Source of the DNA: Rhizobium etli CFN 42
GTDB taxonomy: Bacteria; Pseudomonadota; Alphaproteobacteria; Rhizobiales; Rhizobiaceae
Assembly: GCF_000092045.1 (NCBI RefSeq)
Contig: NC_007761.1
Span: 2,235,001-2,299,000, forward strand
Direction: 5' to 3'
Length of the DNA stretch: 64,000 nucleotides
Shown here: one piece after another, positions 18,878-27,145 of the stretch
How positions within the stretch are numbered: position 1 is the stretch's first letter
Layout: every line of letters begins with the position of its first letter
Position numbers and translations under genes: made by a program
Notes under the pieces: model-generated
What the model was told of the DNA's origin: nothing
What the model saw: the letters and a program-made list of their open reading frames with translations, nothing else
Database searches by the model: none

Positions 18878-19884
18878 CTAGCCGACACGTCGCATTTGCG
18901 CGAGTAGTTTCTTGCGAAAGACCTCCGCCGGGGTTCGGTAGCCCAAGCACTTCCGCGGTGTAGAGTTGAGCCGATCGCAGATGTCCTTCAGCTCGCCATC
19001 GGTGATCGACAGCGGATCTACCTCTCTCGACAGCCATTTGCGAACCCGGCCATTGGTGTTCTCGACCGTGCCTTTCTGCCAGGGCGACTGCGGGTCACAG
19101 AACCAAGTCTGCGTTCCGATGCCAGCCTGCAGATAGGGCCATTCGCTGAACTCAGTGCCGCGGTCGAAGGTGATTGAGCGTCGAGCAGCGTGGGGCAGGG
19201 GTTGGAGCACCTCGATCAACCCGTCCATGATCGGCTTCGACTGCCGGTCATTGTTGCGCAGGAAGACAGCAAAACGGCTGACCCGCTCGACCAATGAGGT
19301 CACGTTGGCCTTGCCGAACTTCTTGCGAAACTGAATGAGATCGCACTCCCAGTGGCCGAACTGCTTGCGCTCGGCGACAGTATCGGGACGGTGAAGGATG
19401 TTGAGTTCCGGGCTGAAGCGGCGTGACGCCGGCGGGCATGCCGCGATCTGCGTCTCGCACGCCGCTCCGGCAGGTGCCGCCACAGTTTGATGGCCTGACC
19501 GTCTGCGGAATAGGCGAACTTGTAGATCGTCTCATAACTGCCGCAGATCGGATGGCGCTCCAGCCGCATGCGGCCGGCGATCTGCTGTGGCGACCAGCCA
19601 TGGATGATCCGTTCGATCACCGATTGGCGCACATGGGAGAACCGGGCGAGCTTGCGCAGCTTGGCTCTGCGCTCACGGGCCATCTCGTTGGCGGTGACGC
19701 AATAGTAGCCGCTCAGATCCGGCATCTGCGGGTCTTCAAAAGCATTCCGCTTGAGCTCGCGGAAAATCGTCGAGCGATGCCGGCCGAGCTTCTCGGCAAT
19801 GACGGTGGCGCTGAGGCCCGCTGCTCGCCAGCCAGCGATCCTGCGACGTTCATCCATGTCGATCTGCGAGTAGGTGCGTTTCAT
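18878..19884 (-). pseudogene. IS30-family transposase, frameshifted
   Basis: The 5' part (from the ATG at 19884) encodes the HTH region: YSQIDMDERRRIAGWRAAG, IAEKLGRHRSTIFRELKRN, and WSPQQIAGRM. Reading must move back by one base near 19433 to enter the frame with FSPELNILHRPDTV and the catalytic core: HWECDLIQF (first Asp), SITFDRGTEFSEW (second Asp) and PWQKGTVENTNGR (Glu). The shift fits a one-base deletion. No slippery heptamer was noticed, so a programmed shift is less likely than inactivation or a sequencing error. Confidence 0.8.
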
Positions 19885-19922
19885 CAGTCATTCCTTGCGA
19901 GTGATAACCCACTGGTATCTAT

Positions 19923-19931
19923 CGCAAGTCG
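19923..19931 (-). repeat. Right terminal repeat of the IS30 element (candidate)
   Basis: CGCAAGTCG is the inverse complement of the left-end block. It lies about 40 bp upstream of the transposase start, as expected for IS30-type ends. Confidence 0.5.
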
Positions 19932-20186
19932 CACTTCATCCTTGAACCCACCCGGCTACACACAAAGATCACATAAGATGGGTTATGGAACACAAGGGCG
20001 GGTTTCCAACGCTTTGCTTTTGGCCACATACCGTCTAAAACAAATGACCCTGCGCAATGCTCAGAGTTGTCGGTGCTAGTCCTAGGCTTTGCACGCAACA
20101 TGAATGGTGTGTCGCAAAGGACATTGTCCGCTATGGTCAGCAGGATTTTTCGCCGAACGAGATTATCGGATAAAAGGCCGACATGT

Positions 20187-20696
20187 TTAGTTCGGTCGGT
20201 CGAATGAAAGTAGCAGACTTTCCACTCCGCCCTCGATGACGTCTCGGTACGGCAGAAACCCTGCGGACAGCGAACCCCGAATAGCTATTGTGTTCTCTTT
20301 AGCGTGACAAATGAAACATTTGCAGTCTTGGGGAAAAAGAGAAGGAATCACGTTCAGCACATATGAGCGAAGCATAGCTTTCCCCAAGCCCCTCCCTATG
20401 AAGTGCTCATCACCGATAAATAAGTCGACCGCTACGCCGTCGTGCTCGCCCATCTCAGACGCGAAATCGGGATAGTCGCGAAGCAGGTAACACTGCAATT
20501 TTCCGAAAGGCTCACCATCATAACAAGCTATATGGCAATAGGTAGGATGGCTTGGGCTCAGGCGCTCAGAATACTTCCTCCGAACTTCCTCGATCGTTAT
20601 CGGCGTCTTCTGGTAGTGAGCACGCATATGAGGCTTATTTAGCCACTCACACAACATCGGAAAATCTGCTTCGGTGAGCGACCTGAAATCAATCAT
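20187..20696 (-). CDS. GNAT acetyltransferase resembling aminoglycoside 6'-N-acetyltransferases
   Basis: 169 aa. The layout matches the AAC(6') group: MLCEWLNKPHMRAHY at the start, CHIACYDGEPFGKLQCYLL in the core, and the acetyl-CoA-binding VDLFIGDEHFIGRGLGKAML. C-terminal ICHAKENTIAIRGSLSAGF matches the AAC(6')-Ib-type pattern N-x-RAI-x-x-Y-x-x-AGF, with Gly-Ser where Cys-Tyr is usual. Codon and base use are visibly more AT-rich than in neighbours, and it sits next to an IS element, so recent acquisition is likely. Many environmental homologues have uncertain substrates, so resistance should not be assumed. Confidence 0.7.
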   Translation of the reverse strand: MIDFRSLTEADFPMLCEWLNKPHMRAHYQKTPITIEEVRRKYSERLSPSHPTYCHIACYDGEPFGKLQCYLLRDYPDFASEMGEHDGVAVDLFIGDEHFIGRGLGKAMLRSYVLNVIPSLFPQDCKCFICHAKENTIAIRGSLSAGFLPYRDVIEGGVESLLLSFDRPN

Positions 20697-20937
20697 CTGG
20701 CTGTATCTTTAGGTCGATTGCTCGACAGGTTCTACTCGCAAATCGTCCGCGGGCATTCCAAGCGGCAATCACGACGCAATGCCCGCCGCGAGCCAAATGC
20801 TCGTATGCGGATGCTTGAGCGCAGGTCGCCTTGAGGAGACCTAGCTGAATGCAGACGTGACGGTCAGCATCCTCCGCGTCCAAGTTGCTTCGGTACCAAT
20901 TGGGATCGCCAGGGACAGACCTTCTCGACATCTTCAA
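20689..20937 (-). CDS. Hypothetical short ORF upstream of the acetyltransferase
   Basis: 82 aa, overlapping the acetyltransferase start by 8 bases. Cysteine-rich (four Cys) with no recognised motif and no membrane segment. Its position as a leader cistron is the only support; it could equally be non-coding leader sequence. Confidence 0.2.
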   Translation of the reverse strand: MKMSRRSVPGDPNWYRSNLDAEDADRHVCIQLGLLKATCAQASAYEHLARGGHCVVIAAWNARGRFASRTCRAIDLKIQPDD

Positions 20938-20986
20938 TCAGCAATATAGCGCCGTCGGTCGGGCATGGAAGCCCAATTAGGGGGTG

Positions 20987-23137
20987 TCATTCCTCAATCG
21001 GCAAGACGGGTTTTATTGGTCTCTGGAGCTCCGATGCGGCGGCTGATGACACTGCATCGGCCATTCCGCCGGAGACATGCACCGTCGGTGTTGCAAACTG
21101 AATGCCCTTTTCTGCGAAGGTCTTCTTCAGCATGGCAAGCGCCTTTCGGCGGACGCCAAACTGTTCGCCCGGTTTTGCCATGAATTTCAGCCTGATCTGC
21201 ACGCCATAATCCGCCATCTGCTCGATGCCCTGCATTTTCAAGGGCTCGATGATGTTTGGCCCCAGCTCGGCATCGTCCAGAAGCTCGACGCCAATGCGCT
21301 TGATGGTCTTGCGGACCTCCTCAAGGTCGCTGTCATAGTTCAGCGTAAGCGTGATGATGTCGATGACCCAGTCGCGGCTCAGATTTTGTACCGCGCCAAG
21401 TTCGCCGAATGGAACGATAGTGACAGGACCGCGGTGGTGTCGCAAGCGGATCGATCGCAACGAAAATCCTTCGACCGTACCTTTGTATTTTGCCGCCTGG
21501 ATATATTCTCCGATGCGGAAGGCATCGTCGAACAGATAAAAGACCCCGGAGATAATGTCCTTGACCAGCGTTTGCGCACCGAAGCCGACGGCTATGCCGA
21601 CGACACCAGCGCCCGCAAGCAGCGGCCCGATCTGAATGCCGACAGCATCCAGAATCATCAGGAAGCCGACGGCGCCGATCGCGAGGAACAGCACGTTGCG
21701 AAGAATGGGAAGAAGCGTATTCAACCGCTGACGGCGGCGCGCCTCTGGCCCCTCCTGATGGCCTGAATTCACGCTTCGCGACGCCATTGCCATCTGCGTG
21801 TCGATCAAAGTGCTGACGAGCTTCCAGATGACATCGGTCACCAGCAATACGATCACGATCCGGATTCCCGCCCGGATCAGACGTGTGGTCACAGTTTCGG
21901 CTGCGGCAAGATCACCTAGATTGACATCCCACGAGCGGGCAATGAGCAGCGCGGCAAGCACGATCAGGCCGTTGCGCAACGTCTGCATGATAACGACCGA
22001 CCACCCCAAGATGGACGGATCCTCCACCGCACGCTCATCCTGCGAATTTATGATGATGCGCCGAATGATATCGCGCGTCACCGAGACCGTCAGCGGCAGA
22101 AGCGCAATGACGATCACCGTCCAGAATGCAGCACGCAGTCCCGACACCCATAACAGCCACGAGAGTATGATGCTTGCGCTGAAGCCGACGCTGATCAGCC
22201 GGTTCACTGGCGGGCCGTCGGAACGGAACTGCCGCAGCCAAATCATCGCAATCAGCGTGACCGAGATGACGGCGAGCCATGCCGCGGTAAAAAGATCGAC
22301 CAATATGGCCGGAGCCCCGATCGTTCGTATCACTTCGATCGTGGCCCAGCCGGCTGCCAACAGTGCGACCGTTGCAAGGAGCCAGTAGTACCAGAACCAC
22401 GCAAGCGACGTCACAAGGGTCACAAGCCGCATATGTGGCAGGCGGGCGCCCGGCGCGATCACGATGCGTCCCACCAGCACGCCTAGCCGCACCATGAGCG
22501 CAGCTGACAGCAGAATGAGCGCAACATCGCGAAAAACAGCGGGCCATGGAAACAGGATAAAGGCGCCGAGGCTTCCGATGAGGTAACCGATCAATGCGAG
22601 AAGCCCCATCGACAGTCGCCCGGCGTGCAGTTTGATCCGCTGCCGGACCGTGTCGGCAGGTGCGGTCAGTATAAAATGAAGAAGCCCTCGCCCCGACCAC
22701 CAGGCGATACGCTGCGCGAGAAATCCGCCTGATACGAAGAGTGTGACCGCCAGGATCAGACCGACAGGGTCGATTTGATTGTCTGTCTGGAAGAGCCGGA
22801 TCGCCGCCTGGATCTGTCCCGGAAGGGTTGGAACTGCGTCGACGAGCGAGAGCAAGCGCTGGCGCAACTCTTGCAGTGAGGTCGCGATCGACGGCGGCGC
22901 CGGTTCTTGTGAGACTGCTGTCGGCTGCGTGGGCTCCTGATTGCCGGGAACGATCCGATCGACCAGAGCGCGACCGGCCTCGTCGTTCGGCAATTCGATG
23001 ATGACCCGGATCGGCGCCGAGGATCCGGATGACTCGGCCGAAGAAGCAGGATTGACGCCGATTGGCAGCGTGGAAAACACGACCATCAGGACAGTGAATA
23101 TTTTCCGCAAGGGATTGCGTTCGTCGTTGCTGCGCAT
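20987..23137 (-). CDS. MscS-family mechanosensitive channel, large form
   Basis: About 716 aa from the ATG at 23137 (signal peptide IFTVLMVVFSTLPIGV). A GTG at 23182 is possible but lacks a ribosome-binding site. A periplasmic segment of about 120 residues and roughly ten membrane helices precede the MscS core. The pore helix block GAGVVGIAVGFGAQTLVKDIISG and the following FYLFDDAFRIGEYI, then the beta domain (KGTVEGFSLRSIRLRHHRGP), are unmistakable. It resembles the YbdG/YnaI/MscK-like large class and would release solutes on hypo-osmotic shock. Monocistronic. A strong hairpin lies upstream at 23383. Confidence 0.9.
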   Translation of the reverse strand: MRSNDERNPLRKIFTVLMVVFSTLPIGVNPASSAESSGSSAPIRVIIELPNDEAGRALVDRIVPGNQEPTQPTAVSQEPAPPSIATSLQELRQRLLSLVDAVPTLPGQIQAAIRLFQTDNQIDPVGLILAVTLFVSGGFLAQRIAWWSGRGLLHFILTAPADTVRQRIKLHAGRLSMGLLALIGYLIGSLGAFILFPWPAVFRDVALILLSAALMVRLGVLVGRIVIAPGARLPHMRLVTLVTSLAWFWYYWLLATVALLAAGWATIEVIRTIGAPAILVDLFTAAWLAVISVTLIAMIWLRQFRSDGPPVNRLISVGFSASIILSWLLWVSGLRAAFWTVIVIALLPLTVSVTRDIIRRIIINSQDERAVEDPSILGWSVVIMQTLRNGLIVLAALLIARSWDVNLGDLAAAETVTTRLIRAGIRIVIVLLVTDVIWKLVSTLIDTQMAMASRSVNSGHQEGPEARRRQRLNTLLPILRNVLFLAIGAVGFLMILDAVGIQIGPLLAGAGVVGIAVGFGAQTLVKDIISGVFYLFDDAFRIGEYIQAAKYKGTVEGFSLRSIRLRHHRGPVTIVPFGELGAVQNLSRDWVIDIITLTLNYDSDLEEVRKTIKRIGVELLDDAELGPNIIEPLKMQGIEQMADYGVQIRLKFMAKPGEQFGVRRKALAMLKKTFAEKGIQFATPTVHVSGGMADAVSSAAASELQRPIKPVLPIEE

Positions 23138-23382
23138 GTGATCGTGGTCCTCGGGACGGTGCCGCTTCTGCTGTAGAGGCACTTGGGACTTTGTGAAGCG
23201 TCATGCCATCTACGTCAATCGACGAACCTGTCTGGCCGAGGCAGGCTGATCGTGCCCCAGCTGCGGTCATTCCCGATCTTTGTCTCGGTGACAGATCATA
23301 GGCCCCCCGGCCTCCAGACTCTCTGCGGCACGGTGCCGGCGAGGGTTGGTAATGTCAGAAATGAATTTGGGGCAATAGCTGC

Positions 23383-23419
23383 GATGTGCGGCCCGCGGTC
23401 AGACCGCGGGCCGCACATC
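23383..23419. terminator. 17-bp perfect GC-rich hairpin
   Basis: The arm 23383-23399 (GATGTGCGGCCCGCGGT) pairs perfectly with 23403-23419 around a 3-nt loop. There is no T-run on either side, so it is not a textbook intrinsic terminator. It lies about 50 bp after the stop of the 126-aa gene and about 250 bp before mscS. It probably ends or stabilises the stress-protein transcript. Confidence 0.5.
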
Positions 23420-23470
23420 CGGCTCTCCCCCGAGTTGCCGGAGGACCTGGCGTCTCAGATGGTCAGCCCT

Positions 23471-23851
23471 TCACCACCGTCTCGTCTCGGAGAGGTGGCC
23501 GGTAAATCCCGCCAGCAAAATGCCGAACGGAAGACTGCGAATGATTCTGGCGGCGATGAAAGCCGCGCCCGTGGCCAAGGCGAGCTTTGCCCAGGGATAG
23601 TTGCCGAGTTGCACATGGGCGTTTGCGTCGATCAAGTTTGCCTGGGCTTTCAGCGCCGATTCCGCATCCTCGCGCAGGATGCCGATCCGGGCGCGCAACA
23701 GCCTTACTTCGTGCTGTAGGGTGTCGAGATCGTGATCGGCCTTCTCGCGGGCGGTCGCGGTAGCGGCATCGGCAAAAGGCGGCTCACCTTCCGCGACCAG
23801 CTCATCGGGATCCGGCGGAAGGAATCCGTCGCGATTGATGGATGATTGCAT
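23471..23851 (-). CDS. Small coiled-coil membrane-anchored protein (hypothetical)
   Basis: 126 aa from the ATG at 23851 with GAGGAGAC upstream. Residues about 45-85 form a likely coiled coil (DLDTLQHEVRLLRARIGIL), followed by a single membrane segment (WAKLALATGAAFIAARII). The layout resembles ElaB/YqjD/DUF883-type proteins that tether to the inner membrane in stationary phase, but the sequence signature is weak. It follows the YflT-like stress gene by 58 bp and is probably co-transcribed. Function unknown; stress-associated by context. Confidence 0.6.
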   Translation of the reverse strand: MQSSINRDGFLPPDPDELVAEGEPPFADAATATAREKADHDLDTLQHEVRLLRARIGILREDAESALKAQANLIDANAHVQLGNYPWAKLALATGAAFIAARIIRSLPFGILLAGFTGHLSETRRW

Positions 23852-23909
23852 GGACGTCTCCTCAATTATTCTGCAAGGGTGAACGAGGCCGCCTCTCGAG
23901 CCAGACAGA

Positions 23910-24587
23910 TCAGTGATCACGTCGGAATCCCTGACTTTGGCTCGATCCGCCTTGCGTCTGTGTCTGCGTTTGCCGATCGGCATCTGTCGATGGCGAGCCG
24001 GCGCTGGTGAAGGTATAGGCGCGCACCTTGGCGCTCCCGTGGGTAGTGTCGCGAATCGCGACCGGTCGCGCATCGTCGGAAGACGGCGCTTCGAATGCGC
24101 TCTCGGACACAGCCAGATCTTCAGCGGCCTTGCCGCCATGGGCCGAACCGGCAAAACCGGTATTCGACCCGCCTTGACGGCCGCTTTCCGATAACCAGAG
24201 ATCCGCCCGCTCATCGATGTCGATGCTGCCCTCGTCGTCCAGAATATCGTGAACGGTCTCATAGAGCGCGTCGTCAATATCATTGACCTGAACGAGGAAG
24301 CCGCCTCGCCGCAGCCCTTCCGCGTACATCGCGCGGTCCTCATCCGGAAAGAAGAAGTCGGCTAGTGCGTCGAAGAAACCGCTGCGGTCGTCGCTGATGA
24401 CGCCGGCATTCTTCTCATCCGCCTCATATCCGGGCATCAATCTTATTCTCGCGACCGGCACGCCCGCGTCCTCGAGACGGGAGATCGCAGATTCGGCTTC
24501 CGACCGGCTGTCGAAGAATGCGGTAAGGCTGCCGCCGCCCACCGGGCTTGAAAAACCCGGGTTGATATCCTTGTGAATGTTGCTCAC
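23910..24587 (-). CDS. General stress protein 17M/YflT-like domain protein
   Basis: 225 aa from a GTG at 24587, preceded by GAGGAGCG. The N-terminal domain SLTAFFDSRSEAESAISRLE and AGVPVARIRLMPGYE matches the heat-induced YflT/GSP17M ferredoxin-like fold. A second half-domain follows (GLRRGGFLVQVNDIDDALYE). The tail from about residue 140 is low-complexity, Ser/Gln/Thr-rich and probably disordered. A near-consensus EcfG promoter (24651-24675) lies 64 bp upstream, consistent with general stress control. Confidence 0.7.
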   Translation of the reverse strand: MSNIHKDINPGFSSPVGGGSLTAFFDSRSEAESAISRLEDAGVPVARIRLMPGYEADEKNAGVISDDRSGFFDALADFFFPDEDRAMYAEGLRRGGFLVQVNDIDDALYETVHDILDDEGSIDIDERADLWLSESGRQGGSNTGFAGSAHGGKAAEDLAVSESAFEAPSSDDARPVAIRDTTHGSAKVRAYTFTSAGSPSTDADRQTQTQTQGGSSQSQGFRRDH

Positions 24588-24650
24588 GGAACGCTCCTCT
24601 CGATGTCTCGTTCCAGACGTCGACCCGACGACTGGTTTCCTGACGTGAAG

Positions 24651-24675
24651 AACCGGCAGCCGAGATGAATGTTCC
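24651..24675 (-). promoter_or_regulatory. EcfG/RpoE2-like promoter (one mismatch) for the YflT-like gene
   Basis: On the minus strand GGAAC (24675-24671) is followed after 16 bases by GGTT (24654-24651); the consensus is GGAAC-N16/17-CGTT. It lies 64 bp upstream of the GTG. The -35 element is one arm of a GTTCCAC-GGCA-GTGGAAC inverted repeat, with a second GGAAC facing the terC-like gene. Confidence 0.45.
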
Positions 24676-24844
24676 ACGGCAGTGGAACGGATCGGCGGCA
24701 TTTCGTGGCAGTTCCATAACGCTGCCGCCTGTCCTTTTTCAGATACACCAGGCAGTGAATCGCATCGTCTGTTGCAGCCTTCGGCGGTTGACGTCAAACC
24801 ATCGAGACGCTAGCACGGCTCTTGACGCATTGGGGACATTTCAT

Positions 24845-25453
24845 ATGGACATCTTCACGGCAGCCGGTCTGACGGCTTTGCTGCAGGTCATTGCTATCGA
24901 CCTTGTTCTCGCCGGCGACAACGCCGTGGTGATCGGTCTTGCCGCTGCCGGCCTCGAGGCCACGCAACGGCGCAAGGCGATCATCGTCGGCATTCTTGCC
25001 GCAACGGTTTTGCGTATTCTCTTCGCCAGTGTCGCCGTCTATCTGTTGGCGATCGTCGGTCTGCTGCTGGCCGGCGGCTTGCTGCTGCTTTGGGTCTGCT
25101 GGAAGATGTGGCGCGAGCTTCGCGACGGCCATAACGAGGATCGCGTAGCGGAAAGCGGCGAAGGCGCGCCGAAGAAGACCTTTTTCCAGGCGGCAACCCA
25201 GATCGTCATTGCCGACGTTTCGATGTCGCTCGACAACGTGCTCGCCGTTGCCGGTGCTGCGCGTGAACATCCGAGCGTCTTGGTCATCGGCCTCGGCCTG
25301 TCAATTGCGCTGATGGGTATTGCCGCGAACCTGATCGCCCGGCTGCTCGGCCGCCATCGCTGGATCGCTTATATCGGTCTGCTGATCATCCTCTACGTCT
25401 CGCTCGACATGATCTATCGCGGCGCCGTCGAGGTTCTTCCCTATATGCAGTGA
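24845..25453 (+). CDS. TerC-family (YjbE type) integral membrane protein
   Basis: 202 aa. TerC features: IAIDLVLAGDNAVVIGLA in helix 1 with paired acidic residues, and a repeated half with IVIADVSMSLDNVLAVAG. About six to seven helices. Members of this group (YjbE/YkoY/MeeF) are linked to manganese efflux and metallation of exported proteins; others to tellurite resistance. The start at 24845 is chosen because the long upstream frame lacks coding character. Divergent from the stress-protein pair. The metal-export role is inferred from the family. Confidence 0.88.
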   Translation: MDIFTAAGLTALLQVIAIDLVLAGDNAVVIGLAAAGLEATQRRKAIIVGILAATVLRILFASVAVYLLAIVGLLLAGGLLLLWVCWKMWRELRDGHNEDRVAESGEGAPKKTFFQAATQIVIADVSMSLDNVLAVAGAAREHPSVLVIGLGLSIALMGIAANLIARLLGRHRWIAYIGLLIILYVSLDMIYRGAVEVLPYMQ

Positions 25454-25536
25454 CCTATCCCAGGGTCGCGGCTCAGTCCCCGATCCTGCTGCACCGCGCG
25501 TCTTTTTGGATATGAAAGCATGCCGCAGCGCGGCGC

Positions 25537-26355
25537 TTATGCGAGAAACTCTGTCTCGAAGCTCATCTGATCAAACGCCGGCACCACGTGGTCCGGCGTC
25601 TGCGCCATCACTGCGTCATAATCCAGCGGCGTATGCATATGGGTGAGAATCGCCCGTTTCGGCCTCAGCCGGCCGATCCAGTCGAGCGACTGTTCCAGCG
25701 ACAGATGGCTTGGATGATAGGTGTACTGCAGGGCGTCGATGATCAGCACGTCGAGATTTTGCAGTTTCTCGACGGTCTGGGGCGGGAAATCGCTGATATC
25801 GCTGCAGTAAGCGACACCGCCGATGCGGAAGCCAAGCGAATTGATATCGCCATGCTGTTGAATATGCGGGAAAAAATCGATCTTGCCGCCGGGGCCGCGG
25901 ATTTCGAGGGGTTCATCAAGATTTTCAATGACGACAGGCAGCACGATCGGCGGATAATTGCTGCCCGGCGGCGTCTCCAGGCAATAGCCGAAGGCTTCAC
26001 GCAGCCTGTCCATCGTAAATTGGTCGGCGTAGATCGGCACGCGCCGGCGCGTATTGTGAAAATAGCCGCGCAGATCGTCGATGCCATGAATATGATCAGC
26101 GTGCGGATGGCTGTAGAGCACTGCATCGACATGGTCCGCCCCTGCCCTGATCATCTGCTCGCGAAAATCCGGTCCGGTGTCGATGACGACAGTCGTCACA
26201 CCGCCATCAGGAGCGAATTGCTGCACCATGAACGAGGCGCGCGTACGCCGGTTCTTCGGGTTGTCGGGATTGCAGGCGCCCCAGTCGCCGGTGATACGCG
26301 GCACGCCCGGTGACGACGAACAGCCGAGAATGGTGAAGCGCCGCCGATAGAGCAC
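25537..26355 (-). CDS. MBL-fold metal-dependent hydrolase (PhnP/Lactamase_B_2 type)
   Basis: 272 aa from a GTG at 26355. The dinuclear metal motif HPHADH lies in LYSHPHADHIHGIDDLRGY. Further ligands are CSDISDF, in place of the usual GDT-type Asp, and the late HMHTPLDY. The N-terminal GCSSSPGVPRITGDWGACNP is characteristic of the orphan family that follows tatD in rhizobia, related to PhnP phosphodiesterases. It starts 3 bp after the tatD stop, so the two are co-transcribed. Substrate probably a cyclic phosphodiester; unproven. Confidence 0.85.
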   Translation of the reverse strand: MLYRRRFTILGCSSSPGVPRITGDWGACNPDNPKNRRTRASFMVQQFAPDGGVTTVVIDTGPDFREQMIRAGADHVDAVLYSHPHADHIHGIDDLRGYFHNTRRRVPIYADQFTMDRLREAFGYCLETPPGSNYPPIVLPVVIENLDEPLEIRGPGGKIDFFPHIQQHGDINSLGFRIGGVAYCSDISDFPPQTVEKLQNLDVLIIDALQYTYHPSHLSLEQSLDWIGRLRPKRAILTHMHTPLDYDAVMAQTPDHVVPAFDQMSFETEFLA

Positions 26356-26358
26356 CTG

Positions 26359-27141
26359 CTAAATCCTTGGCATTTTCGAGAACAGGCGCAAAGCGTTCTC
26401 CGTCGTGATCCGTGCGACGTCCGCATAGGAAAGGCCGATCGTCTCGGCGAGCACTTCGGCGGTGTTGACGACATAGGACGGCTCATTGCGCTTGCCGCGC
26501 CAGCGCTTCGGCGCGAGATAGGGCGCGTCCGTTTCCACCAGCAGCCGTTCATGCGGGATCGTCTTGGCAATCTCGCGCAGCTCTTCCGATTTCGGGAAGG
26601 TCAGGATACCGGAGAAGGAAATATAGCCGCCGAGTTCGACGCCGCTCCTTGCCAGTTCCGGGCCCGCCGAGAAGCAGTGCAGGATGAAGGGGAAGGCCCC
26701 CTTCCCTGTTTCCTCGGTCAGGATGGAAGCCATATCTTCGTCGGCACTGCGGCTGTGGATGACGAGTGGAAGCTGCGTTTCCCGTGCAGCGGCAATATGC
26801 CGGCGAAAGCCGGTCTGCTGGTCCTCGGGCTTCTGGGTGTCATAGAAATAGTCGAGGCCGGCCTCGCCGATCGCCACTACCTTTTCATGGGTGTTGGCGA
26901 GGCGCACCAAGTCTTCCGTCTGGATGTCCAGCTCGTCGCCGGCATTGTTCGGATGCGTGCCGACGGAGCAGAACACCGACGGATATTTCTCCGTGATGGC
27001 GAGCAGCCCGTCGAGCTTGCGCACGCGGGTTGAGATCGTCACCATCTGTTTGACGCCGGCCTGATGGGCGCGCGTGACGATCTCGTCGCGCTCCGCCTCG
27101 AAGTCGGCGAAATCGAGATGGCAATGGGTATCGATCAGCAC
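26359..27141 (-). CDS. tatD: TatD-family metal-dependent deoxyribonuclease
   Basis: 260 aa, normal TatD length, from a GTG at 27141. Metal ligands and catalytic blocks: IDTHCHLDF, GEAGLDYFYD, PLVIHSRSADEDM, ILHCFSAGPELA and LLVETDAPYLAP. TatD enzymes are Mg-dependent 3'-5' exonucleases and DNases acting in DNA repair. An in-frame upstream extension is arginine-rich and overlaps metG, so it is rejected. It lies 4 bp after metG and 3 bp before the MBL gene in a tight operon. Confidence 0.93.
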   Translation of the reverse strand: MLIDTHCHLDFADFEAERDEIVTRAHQAGVKQMVTISTRVRKLDGLLAITEKYPSVFCSVGTHPNNAGDELDIQTEDLVRLANTHEKVVAIGEAGLDYFYDTQKPEDQQTGFRRHIAAARETQLPLVIHSRSADEDMASILTEETGKGAFPFILHCFSAGPELARSGVELGGYISFSGILTFPKSEELREIAKTIPHERLLVETDAPYLAPKRWRGKRNEPSYVVNTAEVLAETIGLSYADVARITTENALRLFSKMPRI

Positions 27142-27145
27142 GGCC

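Larger units (their letters stand above)
18858..19933 (-). mobile_element. IS30-family insertion sequence, about 1.08 kb
   Basis: The single transposase region (18878-19884, minus strand) has IS30-type DDE chemistry. Short matching sequences in inverted orientation mark the probable ends: CGACTTGCG at 18860-18868 and its complement CGCAAGTCG at 19923-19931. Length suits IS30 (about 1.0-1.1 kb). The precise ends and target duplication cannot be settled by eye. The transposase is frameshifted, so this copy is probably not autonomous. Confidence 0.75.

Noticed and set aside
20102..20186. Short frame reading HEWCVAKDIVRYGQQDFSPN before the acetyltransferase end
   Set aside because: Looked like a protein C-terminus but matches no family I recognise, and no upstream portion exists.
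24671..24688. EcfG-type promoter facing the terC-like gene from the second GGAAC of the inverted repeat
   Set aside because: The matching -10 is at a 15-base spacing and reads CGTG, so it does not fit the consensus well.
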